NCBI GenBank assembly: GCA_002345025.1
Contig: DDUX01000060.1
Span: 1 to 42,596 of the forward strand
Source: Candidatus Accumulibacter iunctus
GTDB taxonomy: Bacteria; Pseudomonadota; Gammaproteobacteria; Burkholderiales; Rhodocyclaceae
Direction: 5' to 3'
Length of the DNA: 42,596 nucleotides
Part shown: positions 26,615 to 35,102 of the stretch, piece by piece
Numbering within the stretch: position 1 is the first letter of the stretch
How the letters are laid out: the number at the start of each line of letters is the position of its first letter
Translations under genes and position numbers: made by a program
Notes under the pieces: model-generated
The model's database searches: none
Seen by the model: the letters and a program-made list of their open reading frames with translations, nothing else
What the model was told of the DNA's origin: nothing

Positions 26615-27607
26615 CTACTTGTCGAAAGGCGTCGGCCGCGGAGTGTTGTCGGCGGATGGTGGCAACAGGGGCATCCTGAAGCTGGGCTGATCGCCGGTCA
26701 GCGTCTTCAGGAAAGCGACGATCTTCGCGTTCTCCTCGGGAGTGAACTTCTTGCCGAGTTGAACACGGCCCATTGTGTCTACCGCCTCCGACAGGGTGTC
26801 GGCAGCGCCGTCGTGGAAGTAGGGATAGGTCAACTCGACGTTGCGCAAGGTTGGAACCTTGAAGTTGAAACGATCGGCATCCTTGCCGGTGACGGCAACG
26901 CGCCCCTCGGCCGGACTCGAAGCCTTGTACGGTTCGACCACACCCATCTTCTGGAACGAGTTGCCGCCCACCGCCGGGCCATTGTGGCAGGCAACGCAGC
27001 CGCTGTCCTTGAACAGCTGGTAGCCTTCAAGTTCGGTCTTCGTCAGGGCCTTCTTGTTGCCCTTCAGCCACTGGTCGAAACGCGAATTGGGTGTGGCCAG
27101 TGTTTCCTCGAAGGCCGCGATGGCCTGGGTGATACGGTCCAGGTCGACCTTGTCTGAACCAAAGACCTTCTTGAACTCCGCGGTATAGCCCGGGATCGAC
27201 TGCAGCAGACTGACCGCCAGTTCGTGCGTGAAGGCCATTTCGCCAGGATTGGCGATCGGACCCGCAGCCTGTGCCTTCAGATCCTTCGCGCGCCCGTCCC
27301 AGAACTGGGCGACATTGAGGCTCGAATTGAGCACTGTCGGCGAATTGATCGGACCCTTCTGCCAGTTATGGCCTATCGAGGTCTTCAGGTTGTCCGAGCC
27401 CCCCATTGAGAGGTTGTGGCAGGAGTTGCAGGAGATGAAACCCGACTTCGACAGGCGGGGGTCGAAGTAGAGCTTCTTGCCCAGTTCCACCAACGCCGGA
27501 TTGGTGACCTTTACTGCCCGGATCGGCTGAATCGGCTCGTTGGTCGCGCTCCAGGCCACGGAACTCCCAACCATCGCCAGGCAGGCGACGAGGATACCCA
27601 TTTTCAT
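26615..27607 (-). CDS. Diheme cytochrome c peroxidase (CcpA/MauG family)
   Basis: The ATG at 27607 follows an AGGGAG site and starts a signal peptide (GILVACLAMVGSSVAWSA), so the 330-residue protein is periplasmic; longer upstream frames are not coding. Two heme c sites are present: CNSCH (60-64, the N-terminal peroxidatic heme in CcpA) and CVACH (204-208, the electron-transfer heme). FWDGRAKDL and the GMAF-like GEMAFTHEL regions are typical. It reduces H2O2 to water with electrons from periplasmic cytochrome c or cupredoxin. The upstream FNR-type box suggests expression at low oxygen, and a terminator follows. It is a single-gene unit. Confidence 0.95.
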   Translation of the reverse strand: MKMGILVACLAMVGSSVAWSATNEPIQPIRAVKVTNPALVELGKKLYFDPRLSKSGFISCNSCHNLSMGGSDNLKTSIGHNWQKGPINSPTVLNSSLNVAQFWDGRAKDLKAQAAGPIANPGEMAFTHELAVSLLQSIPGYTAEFKKVFGSDKVDLDRITQAIAAFEETLATPNSRFDQWLKGNKKALTKTELEGYQLFKDSGCVACHNGPAVGGNSFQKMGVVEPYKASSPAEGRVAVTGKDADRFNFKVPTLRNVELTYPYFHDGAADTLSEAVDTMGRVQLGKKFTPEENAKIVAFLKTLTGDQPSFRMPLLPPSADNTPRPTPFDK

Positions 27608-27944
27608 GATGACTCCCTGACTGAGTGACAACAATAGCGGGTGGAACCGCTTCGACACGGCCGGTATCGACGCAGTCCGACCCCCATGGAAGTGGCGCTG
27701 GTCGCCACCGCGCCAATATATCCATGCCCAAAGCAATGAGTTTGACGTATGTCAATGAACCCGCGGAATGAACTTCCCCTGGCTCTGCGACCTCGACGAA
27801 TCGGCGCGGCAAAAGTGGCCCGGATCGCGCAGGCGGTCGACGGTCAGCGCCCGGAGACGGGTGACGATTCCGGAAACGGCGGTTGCGGCGGCCAACGGCG
27901 CGCACATCCGGCCATCGGCCAGAGGCGGCCACTGCCCTTCGCTG
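27608..27944. other. 337-base intergenic region between the peroxidase and the ketosynthase gene
   Basis: The right-hand gene also runs leftward, so this spacer holds the peroxidase promoter and the end of the ketosynthase transcript. I see an FNR-type palindrome with a -10 box (27715-27755) and a Shine-Dalgarno site next to 27607. The part from 27756 to 27944 shows no convincing gene, terminator with T-tract, or repeat. A plus-strand open frame through it continues antisense to the ketosynthase and looks like a shadow. Confidence 0.7.
27715..27755 (-). promoter_or_regulatory. FNR/ANR-type box plus -10 element of the cytochrome c peroxidase gene
   Basis: The perfect palindrome TTGAC-GTAT-GTCAA (27742-27755) fits an FNR/CRP-superfamily site. 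On the minus strand a TATATT (27720-27715) has its centre 31 bases downstream, the distance expected for class II activation with the box near -41.5. The start point would fall near 27708, with a leader of about 100 bases. Family knowledge: cytochrome c peroxidase genes are often FNR/ANR-activated. Confidence 0.75.
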
Positions 27945-29081
27945 TCAGCACTTGCGAACGACGACGCTGCCGATCGAGTAGCCAGCACCGAAGGAGCAGA
28001 TGACACCGAGGTCGCCGCTGGCGAGGTCGGCGCTGTGGCGGTGAAAACTGATGATCGAGCCGGCGGAGGCGGTGTTGGCGAACTCGTCGAGGATCACCGG
28101 TGCTTCGTCGGCAGTCGCCTCGCGGCCGAGCAGGCGGCGGCCGATCAGCTGGTTCATCGCCAGGTTCGCCTGGTGCAGCCAGAAGCGGCGTACTTGCGAC
28201 GGCTTCAGGTCGAGGCTCGCGAGATGGCGGATGATGTGTTCGGCCGCCATCGGGCATACCTCCTTGAACACCTTGCGACCTTCCTGGACAAAGAGCTGGT
28301 CGCGATCACCGGGGTCGCGGTCCTCGCAGCGCGACATGAAACCGGCGTTGTTGCGAATGTTGTTGGAAAAACTCGTCGCCAGCCTGCTGCCGAGAACTTC
28401 CCACGAATTCGCCGGGGCATCCGCCGGCGGATCCGCCGCCAGACGGTCGACGACGATTGCCGTGCAGACGTCGCCAAAGATGAAGTGGCAGTCGCGGTCC
28501 TGCCAAGCGAGATGCGCCGAGCAGATTTCCGGGTTGACGACCAGCACGCTGCGCGCCGTGTTGCAGCGCACCGCGTTGACCGCGATGTCGAGGGCAAAGG
28601 TCGCCGACGAGCAGGCGACGTTCATGTCGAAGCCGTAGCCCTGGCTGATGCCGAGCGCACGCTGGATTTCGACGGCCATCGCCGGGTACGGGCGCTGCAT
28701 GTTCGAAGCGGCGCAGATGACGGCATCGATGTCGGCGGCGCTGCGGCCGGCCGCCACCAGCGCCTGTCTGCTCGCGGCGACGCCGATTTCCGCCTGCAGC
28801 GAAAGCTCATCGTTGCGCCGCGGAAGAAAGCGTGGACGCATGCGCTGCGGGTCGAGAACGCCTTCCTTGTCCATTACGTAGCGACGGCTGATGCCGGAGG
28901 CTTTCGCGATGAAGTCGACGCTCGACTCCGCGAGCGCCGCCAGCTCGCCAGACGCGATTCTTTCGCCGTTGGCTGCGTTGAACTGCCTGGCAAAGGCATT
29001 GTAGGACGCGACCAGTTCCTCGTTGCTGATGGTGTGGGGGGCGGTATACAGGCCACTGGCACTGATCACGACGCGCTGCAT
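27945..29081 (-). CDS. Beta-ketoacyl-ACP synthase III family protein (long FabH-like subgroup)
   Basis: A 378-residue thiolase-fold condensing enzyme. The catalytic triad is in place: C157 (NVACSSATF), H303 (WLHQANLAMN) and N336 (EFANTASAGSI, a variant of the usual GNT). Compared with the ~320-residue FabH it carries an insertion near residues 25-90 (ELVASYNAFARQF to RPRFLPRR), a layout I know from a FabH-like subgroup of Gammaproteobacteria. It should condense an acyl-CoA with malonyl-ACP, but the primer is unknown. No acyl carrier protein or other fab gene is nearby. It lies 37 bases after ubiB on the same strand and may share its transcript. Confidence 0.9.
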   Translation of the reverse strand: MQRVVISASGLYTAPHTISNEELVASYNAFARQFNAANGERIASGELAALAESSVDFIAKASGISRRYVMDKEGVLDPQRMRPRFLPRRNDELSLQAEIGVAASRQALVAAGRSAADIDAVICAASNMQRPYPAMAVEIQRALGISQGYGFDMNVACSSATFALDIAVNAVRCNTARSVLVVNPEICSAHLAWQDRDCHFIFGDVCTAIVVDRLAADPPADAPANSWEVLGSRLATSFSNNIRNNAGFMSRCEDRDPGDRDQLFVQEGRKVFKEVCPMAAEHIIRHLASLDLKPSQVRRFWLHQANLAMNQLIGRRLLGREATADEAPVILDEFANTASAGSIISFHRHSADLASGDLGVICSFGAGYSIGSVVVRKC

Positions 29082-29118
29082 GGAGATTCTCCCAGGGTTG
29101 TCACGGTAGGCGTTGCAC

Positions 29119-30651
29119 TCACAGATGCTGGCTGATCAGCAACCCCCCCAGCAGGACAGCGATCAGCGCCAGCAGACGCCGCTGCTGGCGCTGCGCTCGT
29201 GCCAGTTCGACCAGCAGCGGTGCCAGGTCAGGCTCGCGGCGTTCGGCCAGCGCCTGATAGACCAGGCGCGGCAATTGCGGGAGCGTGCGTGCCCAGTACG
29301 GGGCCTCCTGTTGCACGCCGCGGTGAAAGGCTCGTCGCCCGAGCTGTTCGCTCATCCAGCGCTCGAGGAAGGGCTTGGCGGTCTTCCAGAGGTCGAGGTT
29401 GGGATCGAGCTGGCGGCCGAGACCCTCGATGTTGAGCAGGGTCTTCTGCAGCATCACCAGTTGCGGCTGGATCTCGACGTTGAAGCGGCGCGAGGTCTGG
29501 AACAGGCGCAGCAGGACGCGGCCGAACGAGATCTCGTGCAGCGGCCGGTCAAAGATCGGCTCACAGACGGCCCGGATCGCCGCCTCGAACTCGTCGGCCC
29601 GGGTCTCTGGCGGCGCCCAGCCGGCCTCGATGTGCGCCGTCGCGACGCGCTTGTAGTCGCGCTGGAAAAAGGCAAGAAAGTTCTGTGCCAGGTAGTTCTT
29701 GTCGGTGTCGGTCAGGGTGCCGACGATGCCGAAGTCGAGTGCGATGTAGCTGCCGTGATGGGCCGCATCGGTGGCGATGAAGATGTTGCCCGGATGCATG
29801 TCGGCGTGGAAGAAGCCGTCACGGAACACCTGCGTGAAGAAAATCTCGACGCCAGCGCGCGACAGCGCAGCGAGATCGATGCCGGCGGCGAGCAGCGCCT
29901 CGGTCTGGCTGATCGGGATGCCGCGCATCCGCTCCATGACCATCACCGTGGTCGTGCACTGGTCCCAGTAGACCTCCGGCACCTGCAGCAGCCGCGAGCC
30001 GCTGAAGTTGCGCCGCAATTGCGAGCAGTTGGCTGCCTCGCGCATCAGGTCGAGTTCGTCGTAGAGGTACTTGGCGAATTCGCCGACCACTTCACGCGGC
30101 TTCAGCCGCTTGCCATCCGGCCAGGCCTTCTCGAGCAAGGCAGCGAGCGTCTCGAGCAGCGCAAGGTCGTTGGCAATGACCGCGTGCATTCCCGGTCGCA
30201 GCACCTTGACGGCGACCTCGTGTCCCCCGTCTTCCGGTCGCAGGCGGGCAAAGTGCACCTGGGCGATCGAGGCGCTCGCCACCGGCGTCGCGTCGAACTC
30301 GGCAAACACCTCGCTCGCCGGCCGGCCATAGGCCTTCTCGATCTCGGCGAGAGCCAGCGCGGAAGAAAAGGGCGGCACGCGGTCCTGCAGCTTGGCCAGT
30401 TCGTCGGCAATGTCGGGGCGCAGCAGGTCGCGCCGGGTCGACAGCACCTGGCCGAACTTGACGAAGATCGGCCCCAGCGACTCGAGTGCCAACCGCAGGC
30501 GGACAGCCGATGGCGTATCGAAGCGGCGCCAGAAGTGCAGCCTCCGCGACAGGGCGGCCAGGCGCCCACTCGGCTCGTGCTCGAGGATCATCTCGTCGAG
30601 GCCGTAGCGGCTCGCTATGCTGAGGATTTTGGCGAGGCGAAGGAGTCGCAC
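29119..30651 (-). CDS. ubiB: Ubiquinone biosynthesis protein kinase-like UbiB
   Basis: UbiB is an atypical kinase/ATPase (ADCK family) required for ubiquinone synthesis at the inner membrane. The product is close to E. coli UbiB in layout: GPIFVKFGQVLSTRRDLL (KxGQ motif), DATPVASASIAQVHFARL (Ala-rich loop), the Lys in EVAVKVLRPGM, DELDLMREAANCSQLRRNF, and FFHADMHPGNIF/ALDFGIVG. A C-terminal hydrophobic segment (LLALIAVLLGGLLISQHL) anchors it. I give the GTG at 30651 (510 residues), matching the family start RLLRLAKIL; an in-frame TTG at 30678 would add 9 residues. Neither has a clear ribosome site. Confidence 0.94.
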   Translation of the reverse strand: MRLLRLAKILSIASRYGLDEMILEHEPSGRLAALSRRLHFWRRFDTPSAVRLRLALESLGPIFVKFGQVLSTRRDLLRPDIADELAKLQDRVPPFSSALALAEIEKAYGRPASEVFAEFDATPVASASIAQVHFARLRPEDGGHEVAVKVLRPGMHAVIANDLALLETLAALLEKAWPDGKRLKPREVVGEFAKYLYDELDLMREAANCSQLRRNFSGSRLLQVPEVYWDQCTTTVMVMERMRGIPISQTEALLAAGIDLAALSRAGVEIFFTQVFRDGFFHADMHPGNIFIATDAAHHGSYIALDFGIVGTLTDTDKNYLAQNFLAFFQRDYKRVATAHIEAGWAPPETRADEFEAAIRAVCEPIFDRPLHEISFGRVLLRLFQTSRRFNVEIQPQLVMLQKTLLNIEGLGRQLDPNLDLWKTAKPFLERWMSEQLGRRAFHRGVQQEAPYWARTLPQLPRLVYQALAERREPDLAPLLVELARAQRQQRRLLALIAVLLGGLLISQHL

Positions 30652-30981
30652 GGCGGGCAGGAGCAGGTCGGTCGGCAAAAGGGCAGTTTACACACAATCG
30701 GTCGCCGCTGTGGATTAGCCAACACTTCCGCCGGCCATACCCGGGATGCCTGGCTCGCGGCGGTACCGCGCAGCGCGGCCGGTGCGCCTGATTGCTCGTC
30801 GCCGTCGGCGGTATCCGCTCTCCTCTTTGCCCTGGGCAGCAGCCGTCCGCTCAGGGATTTCGTCCATTGTCGGCGGCAAGGCGGTGCCGCCGAACCGCAT
30901 CGCTGCGCCCCGGTGGCCCGCTGCGAAGGCCGGCGTCGTATAATCAGCCGCTTGACCTGATCCCTGAACCAATACATCGCG
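30652..30981. other. 330-base divergent spacer between ubiB and argS
   Basis: The only signal I can support is a consensus TATAAT at 30939-30944 upstream of argS. The remainder is G+C-rich with open frames in several phases but no recognisable protein, no ribosome site before a plausible start, and no strong hairpin. It likely contains the ubiB promoter as well, which I could not locate. Confidence 0.6.
30939..30944 (+). promoter_or_regulatory. Consensus -10 element of argS
   Basis: A perfect TATAAT 37 bases before the argS ATG. No convincing -35 hexamer is seen 16-18 bases upstream. Confidence 0.5.
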
Positions 30982-32754
30982 ATGAGTTCCGACCTGAAGT
31001 CCCAGCTTGCCGAGCTGATGCGCGCGGCGTTGCTGAGTGTGGCGCCCGGCGAGGGCACAACCGAGATCCACATTGAGCGCCCCAAACAGGCATCGCATGG
31101 CGATTTCTCCTGCAATCTGGCGCTGCAACTGGCGCGTTCGCTGAAACGCAACCCGCGGCAACTGGCGCAGCTCCTGGTCTCGGAATTGCCGTACTCATCG
31201 CTGGTCGACAGGAGTGAAGTCGCCGGCGCAGGCTTCATCAACTTCCACCTGGCGCCGGCTGCCCGTCGCCAGGTGCTGCGCGGCATCCTGCAGCAGGGAG
31301 CGAGCTTCGGCCGTTCGACGAGCGGTGGCGGCAGGAAAGCTCTCGTCGAGTTCGTTTCCGCCAACCCGACCGGTCCGCTGCATGTCGGACACGGTCGTGG
31401 CGCTGCCTACGGCGACAGTCTCGCCAAGCTGCTCGCTTTCGCCGGCTGGAGCGTCACCAGCGAGTACTACGTCAACGACGCCGGCCGGCAGATGGACATC
31501 CTGGCGCTGTCGACCTGGCTGCGCTACCTGGAACTTGGCGGACCGGCGGGCGCGCCCGTTTCCTTCCCGCCAAATGCCTATCAGGGCGAATACGTGCGCG
31601 ACATGGCGAGGCAGATGCGGGCAGCGCATGGCGCGCGCTATCAGCGGCCGCTGTCCCAGCTCACCGCCGGCACGCCTGGCTTGCCGGACGCCCTGCGTAC
31701 CGACGCCGACGCCGCCCGCCAGCGGGAGTCGCACCTCGACGCGCTGATCGCCAACGCCCGCATGCTGCTCGGCGAGGAGTGGAAGTACGTACATGATTTC
31801 GTCCTCACCGAGCAGCTGGCCGACTGCCGCAGCGATCTCGAGGAAACCGGCGTGCACTTCGACGTCTGGTTCTCCGAGCAGTCGCTGTTCGCCACCGGCT
31901 TGGTCGCGCGCTGCGTCGAGCGACTGGCGAAGGCGGGTCATCTCTATCTGCAGGATGGTGCCCGCTGGTTCCGCTCGACCGCTTTCGGTGACGAGAAGGA
32001 CCGGGTCGTGCAGCGCGACAATGGCCTCTACACCTATTTCGCGTCCGACATCGCCTACCACCTCAACAAGTGTGAAAGGGGCTTCGAGCGCCTGATCAAC
32101 GTCTGGGGTGCCGACCATCACGGCTACATTCCGCGCGTCAGGGGAGCACTCAGCGCGCTCGGCATCGACGCCTCGATCCTCGAGGTCGCACTCGTCCAGT
32201 TCGCGGTCCTCTATCGTTCCGGCTGGAAGGCGCAGATGTCGACGCGCTCGGGGGATTTCGTCACCCTGCGGACGCTGCGCGACGATGTCGGCCGTGACGC
32301 CTGCCGCTTCTTCTATGTGCTGCGCAAGTCCGATCAGCACCTCGATTTCGACCTCGACCTCGCCAAGAGCCAGTCGAACGACAACCCCGTTTACTACATC
32401 CAGTACGCGCATGCGCGCGTCTCTTCGCTGCTCGGCCTCTGGGGCGGCGACCCGGAGAGTCTGGCTGCGGTCGAACTCGAGAGCCTCGAAGGTCCGCGCG
32501 AACTGGCTCTGGCTGCCAGGCTCGGCGAGTTTCCAGAGGTCGTCGAACAGGCCGCAGTCGAGCTGGCGCCGCATCTGATCGCTTTCTATCTCAAGGAACT
32601 GGCAGCCGAATTCCACAGCTACTACAATGCCGAACGCATCCTGGTTGATGCGCCGGCGGTACGGGAAGCGCGCGTGGCGCTGGCAGCAGCCGTGCGGCAG
32701 GTGGTTCGCAATGGGATGTCGATTCTCGGCGTCAGTTGTCCGGAGTCGATGTAG
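30982..32754 (+). CDS. argS: Arginyl-tRNA synthetase
   Basis: ArgRS charges tRNA-Arg. The 590-residue product has the N-terminal Add-1 tRNA D-loop-binding domain (~1-110), the class I motif HVGH in NPTGPLHVGHGRGAAYGD, the ArgRS segment EYYVNDAGRQ, a degenerate KMSK-equivalent QMSTRSGDFVTL, and the anticodon-binding DALR domain ending in VRNGMSILGVSCPESM. Length and motif order are normal for the family. It heads a plus-strand run with the SPOR gene (20-base gap) and dsbA. Confidence 0.97.
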   Translation: MSSDLKSQLAELMRAALLSVAPGEGTTEIHIERPKQASHGDFSCNLALQLARSLKRNPRQLAQLLVSELPYSSLVDRSEVAGAGFINFHLAPAARRQVLRGILQQGASFGRSTSGGGRKALVEFVSANPTGPLHVGHGRGAAYGDSLAKLLAFAGWSVTSEYYVNDAGRQMDILALSTWLRYLELGGPAGAPVSFPPNAYQGEYVRDMARQMRAAHGARYQRPLSQLTAGTPGLPDALRTDADAARQRESHLDALIANARMLLGEEWKYVHDFVLTEQLADCRSDLEETGVHFDVWFSEQSLFATGLVARCVERLAKAGHLYLQDGARWFRSTAFGDEKDRVVQRDNGLYTYFASDIAYHLNKCERGFERLINVWGADHHGYIPRVRGALSALGIDASILEVALVQFAVLYRSGWKAQMSTRSGDFVTLRTLRDDVGRDACRFFYVLRKSDQHLDFDLDLAKSQSNDNPVYYIQYAHARVSSLLGLWGGDPESLAAVELESLEGPRELALAARLGEFPEVVEQAAVELAPHLIAFYLKELAAEFHSYYNAERILVDAPAVREARVALAAAVRQVVRNGMSILGVSCPESM

Positions 32755-32774
32755 TCAGAGTACAGAGGATTTCC

Positions 32775-33551
32775 ATGAGTCGTGACATGAGACCCCGCAA
32801 GGCGCCGCCCGGCAGGAAGTCGGGCGGTGGCACGCTGTTCGGCCTGTTCATCGGCCTGGTCATCGGCGTCATCGCGGTTGCTGGTGTCGTCTGGTACGTG
32901 AACAAGGCGCCCCTGCCCTTCACGACCACCGGTCAGCAGCCGAAGCTGCCGCCTCCGGTCGGCAGCAAGCCGACCGACGAGGTACCGCCGGTCGCCTCGG
33001 CTCCGATCGCGCTGCCGGGCAAACCGGGCGATCCGATCCCCGAGAAGCCGCGCTTCGATTTCTACAAGATCCTGCCGGGCAATGCCGAGGCGATTCCCGA
33101 ACCAAAGCCCGACGAAGCCAGACCGGCCGAGCCGCGGCCGACGATCGGCAAGCCCACCGAAACGAAGCCAATCGAAACCAGGCCGGTTGACACCAGGGCA
33201 GCGGAAGCGAAGCCGGCCGAGGCCAAGGCCAGCGAGAGCAAGACGACCGAAGGCAAGGTGGCAGAAAGCAAGGCGGCCGCCAGCAAGCCGGTCGAGGCGA
33301 AAAGTGAGGGCACACTCAAGGAACCGATCTATCTGCAGGCTGGATCTTTCCTGAGCGCCAGTGATGCCGACAACCAGAAGGCCCGGCTCGCGTTGATGGG
33401 CGCAGAAGCCAGGATTCAGCAGGTGATGCTGCAGGACAAGGTGTGGTACCGCGTCCGTCTCGGGCCCTACCACAAGATGGACGAAGTGAACCATATGCGC
33501 GCCGACCTTGCCAAACAGGGCATCGACGCCAATGTCGTGCGTCGCGATTGA
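32775..33551 (+). CDS. SPOR-domain membrane protein (FtsN-like)
   Basis: A 258-residue bitopic protein. A basic cytoplasmic start (RDMRPRKAPPGRK) is followed by one membrane segment (~20-41), a Pro-rich linker, a low-complexity stretch of Lys/Ala/Glu/Thr-rich repeats (AEAKPAEAK-like, ~115-180), and a C-terminal SPOR domain (~183-258; IYLQAGSFLSASDADNQKARL, VRLGPYHKMDEV). SPOR domains bind denuded septal glycan strands, so the protein should act in cell division. ATG at 32775 follows AGAGGA. It lies between argS and dsbA, an order I recall from betaproteobacteria. True orthology to FtsN cannot be settled by eye. Confidence 0.9.
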   Translation: MSRDMRPRKAPPGRKSGGGTLFGLFIGLVIGVIAVAGVVWYVNKAPLPFTTTGQQPKLPPPVGSKPTDEVPPVASAPIALPGKPGDPIPEKPRFDFYKILPGNAEAIPEPKPDEARPAEPRPTIGKPTETKPIETRPVDTRAAEAKPAEAKASESKTTEGKVAESKAAASKPVEAKSEGTLKEPIYLQAGSFLSASDADNQKARLALMGAEARIQQVMLQDKVWYRVRLGPYHKMDEVNHMRADLAKQGIDANVVRRD

Positions 33552-33561
33552 GGAGAAGACA

Positions 33562-34212
33562 TTGAGGCAGAGACGCTTTAGCGAATGGCTGCTGGCCGCC
33601 GTCGTTGCCCTGCTGGCGGCAGCACTGCCGGCCCGGGCCGAACTCGTCGTCGGGCGCGATTACGTCGCGATCGTTCCCGAACAGACGACCGATAACCCGG
33701 CCAAAATCGAGGTGATCGAGTTCTTCTCGTACGCCTGTCCGCATTGCAGCGAGTTGCACCCGACGCTCAGCAAGTGGTCGTCGGCACTGCCAGCCGACGT
33801 CGTCCTCAAACGTGTGCCGATCACCTTCGGCCGCCAGCAATGGGCGCCGCTGGCCAGACTGTTCTATACGCTCGAGGCGACGGGCGACCTGGCGCGGCTC
33901 GACAACGCCGTCTTCGACACCCTGCACCGCAAGGGCGGCAAGCTCTTCGACGACAAGAGCGTCATCGAGTGGGCGACGGCACAGGGTATCGACGGCAAGA
34001 AGTTCACCGAGACCTACAACTCCTTCGGCGTCGTCAGCAAGGTCAAGCGAGCCGATCAGATGGCGCAGGCTTACCGGATTCAGGGCGTCCCGGCGCTCGC
34101 CGTTGATGGCAAGTACCTCGTTACCGGCAAGGAACTCAAGGATTTCAACGCCTTGCTGGCGCTGACCGACCAGGTCATTGCCAAGGCCCGGCGCGAGCGC
34201 AGCAAGAAGTGA
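33562..34212 (+). CDS. dsbA: Periplasmic thiol:disulfide interchange protein DsbA
   Basis: DsbA introduces disulfides into exported proteins. I chose the TTG at 33562 because GAGGAGA lies just upstream, it falls 10 bases after the SPOR stop, and it begins a proper signal peptide (RQRRFSEWLLAAVVALLAAALPARA). The 216-residue product has the thioredoxin-fold active site CPHC (59-62) in EFFSYACPHCSELHP, a helical insertion, and the cis-Pro loop in IQGVPALAVDGKY. A rare start codon may keep expression modest. No dsbB is nearby. Confidence 0.95.
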   Translation: MRQRRFSEWLLAAVVALLAAALPARAELVVGRDYVAIVPEQTTDNPAKIEVIEFFSYACPHCSELHPTLSKWSSALPADVVLKRVPITFGRQQWAPLARLFYTLEATGDLARLDNAVFDTLHRKGGKLFDDKSVIEWATAQGIDGKKFTETYNSFGVVSKVKRADQMAQAYRIQGVPALAVDGKYLVTGKELKDFNALLALTDQVIAKARRERSKK

Positions 34213-34258
34213 GGCCATTGCCCACCTGAAACCGGCAACTGACTTGCGTCATGGCAGG

Positions 34259-35062
34259 GTGCCACCGGCCCGCAGCGCTGCTGCGTCGTCGGCAGCGCTG
34301 CGCGTCTTCATCACGGGTGCGTCCTCGGGCATCGGCCGCGCGCTGGCCGAGCACTACGCCGCCAGCGGTGCGCAGCTCGGGCTCGTCGCCCGGCGGCCGG
34401 CGCTGTTGCACGAGCTGTCGGCGCGCTGGCCCGGCCAGGTCCGGGAATACCCGCTCGATGTCACCGACGCCGCTGCCCTGCGCGCCGCCGCTGCCGACTT
34501 CGTCGCCGGCGTCGGTGTTCCGGATGTCGTGATTGCCAACGCCGGCGTCTCGGTCGGCACGCTCACCGAGCACGCCGCAGACCTCGACGCGATCCGGCAC
34601 GTAATGGACGTCAACTATTTCGGCATGGCGGCAAGCTTCTCGCCGTTCATCGCCGGCATGCGGCGGGCGGCCGGCGGTCGCCTGGTCGGCATTGCCTCGC
34701 TCGCCGGCATCCGCGGTCTACCGGGCGCCGAGGCCTATTGTGCGTCGAAGGCGGCAGCGATCAGCTATCTCGAGAGCCTGCGCCTCGAACTGCGCGACTC
34801 GGGAATCCGGGTGCTCACCATCTGCCCGGGCTACATCCAGACGCCAATGACCGAGGCGAATCCGTTCCCGATGCCCTTTCTGCTTGCCGCCGACGATGCG
34901 GCAGCACGTATTGCCCGGTTGATCGAACGGGGCAGCAGCTACAGCGTCGTTCCGTGGCAGATGGCTATCGTCGGCAAGCTGCTGCGGCTGCTGCCGAACG
35001 CCGTCTACGACCGGCTCTTCGCTGCCGCACCACGCAAGCCACGGCAGCAGGAACGCCGCTAG
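34259..35062 (+). CDS. Short-chain dehydrogenase/reductase, first of two
   Basis: A classical SDR of about 267 residues: cofactor loop TGASSGIG near the N-terminus, NAG in VIANAGVS, and the catalytic Ser...YxxxK with YCASKAA. The C-terminal part extends to a hydrophobic and basic end (VGKLLRLLPNAVYDRLF), as in SDRs that associate with membranes or lipids. The start is uncertain: GTG at 34259 or TTG at 34244 both fit, and an even longer frame reaches into dsbA; none has a good ribosome site. The arginine after the loop region suggests NADP(H), but the substrate is unknown. It follows dsbA and is convergent with the second SDR. Confidence 0.88.
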   Translation: MPPARSAAASSAALRVFITGASSGIGRALAEHYAASGAQLGLVARRPALLHELSARWPGQVREYPLDVTDAAALRAAAADFVAGVGVPDVVIANAGVSVGTLTEHAADLDAIRHVMDVNYFGMAASFSPFIAGMRRAAGGRLVGIASLAGIRGLPGAEAYCASKAAAISYLESLRLELRDSGIRVLTICPGYIQTPMTEANPFPMPFLLAADDAAARIARLIERGSSYSVVPWQMAIVGKLLRLLPNAVYDRLFAAAPRKPRQQERR

Positions 35063-35102
35063 CCTGCGGTCTTCGCACCGCCGCAACTCGCAACTCGCCG
35101 CG

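Noticed and set aside
29113..30960. 615-codon plus-strand frame opposite ubiB
   Set aside because: Antisense to highly conserved UbiB motifs; no domain of its own.
30952..30965. TTGACCTGATCCCT before argS as a third FNR box
   Set aside because: Only the left half fits; the right half lacks ATCAA, and it lies downstream of the -10 element.
33090..33310. Repetitive GAAGCCGGCCGAGGCCAAG-like DNA, possible tandem repeat or CRISPR
   Set aside because: It encodes the Lys/Ala/Glu/Thr linker of the SPOR protein, without fixed unit length or spacers.
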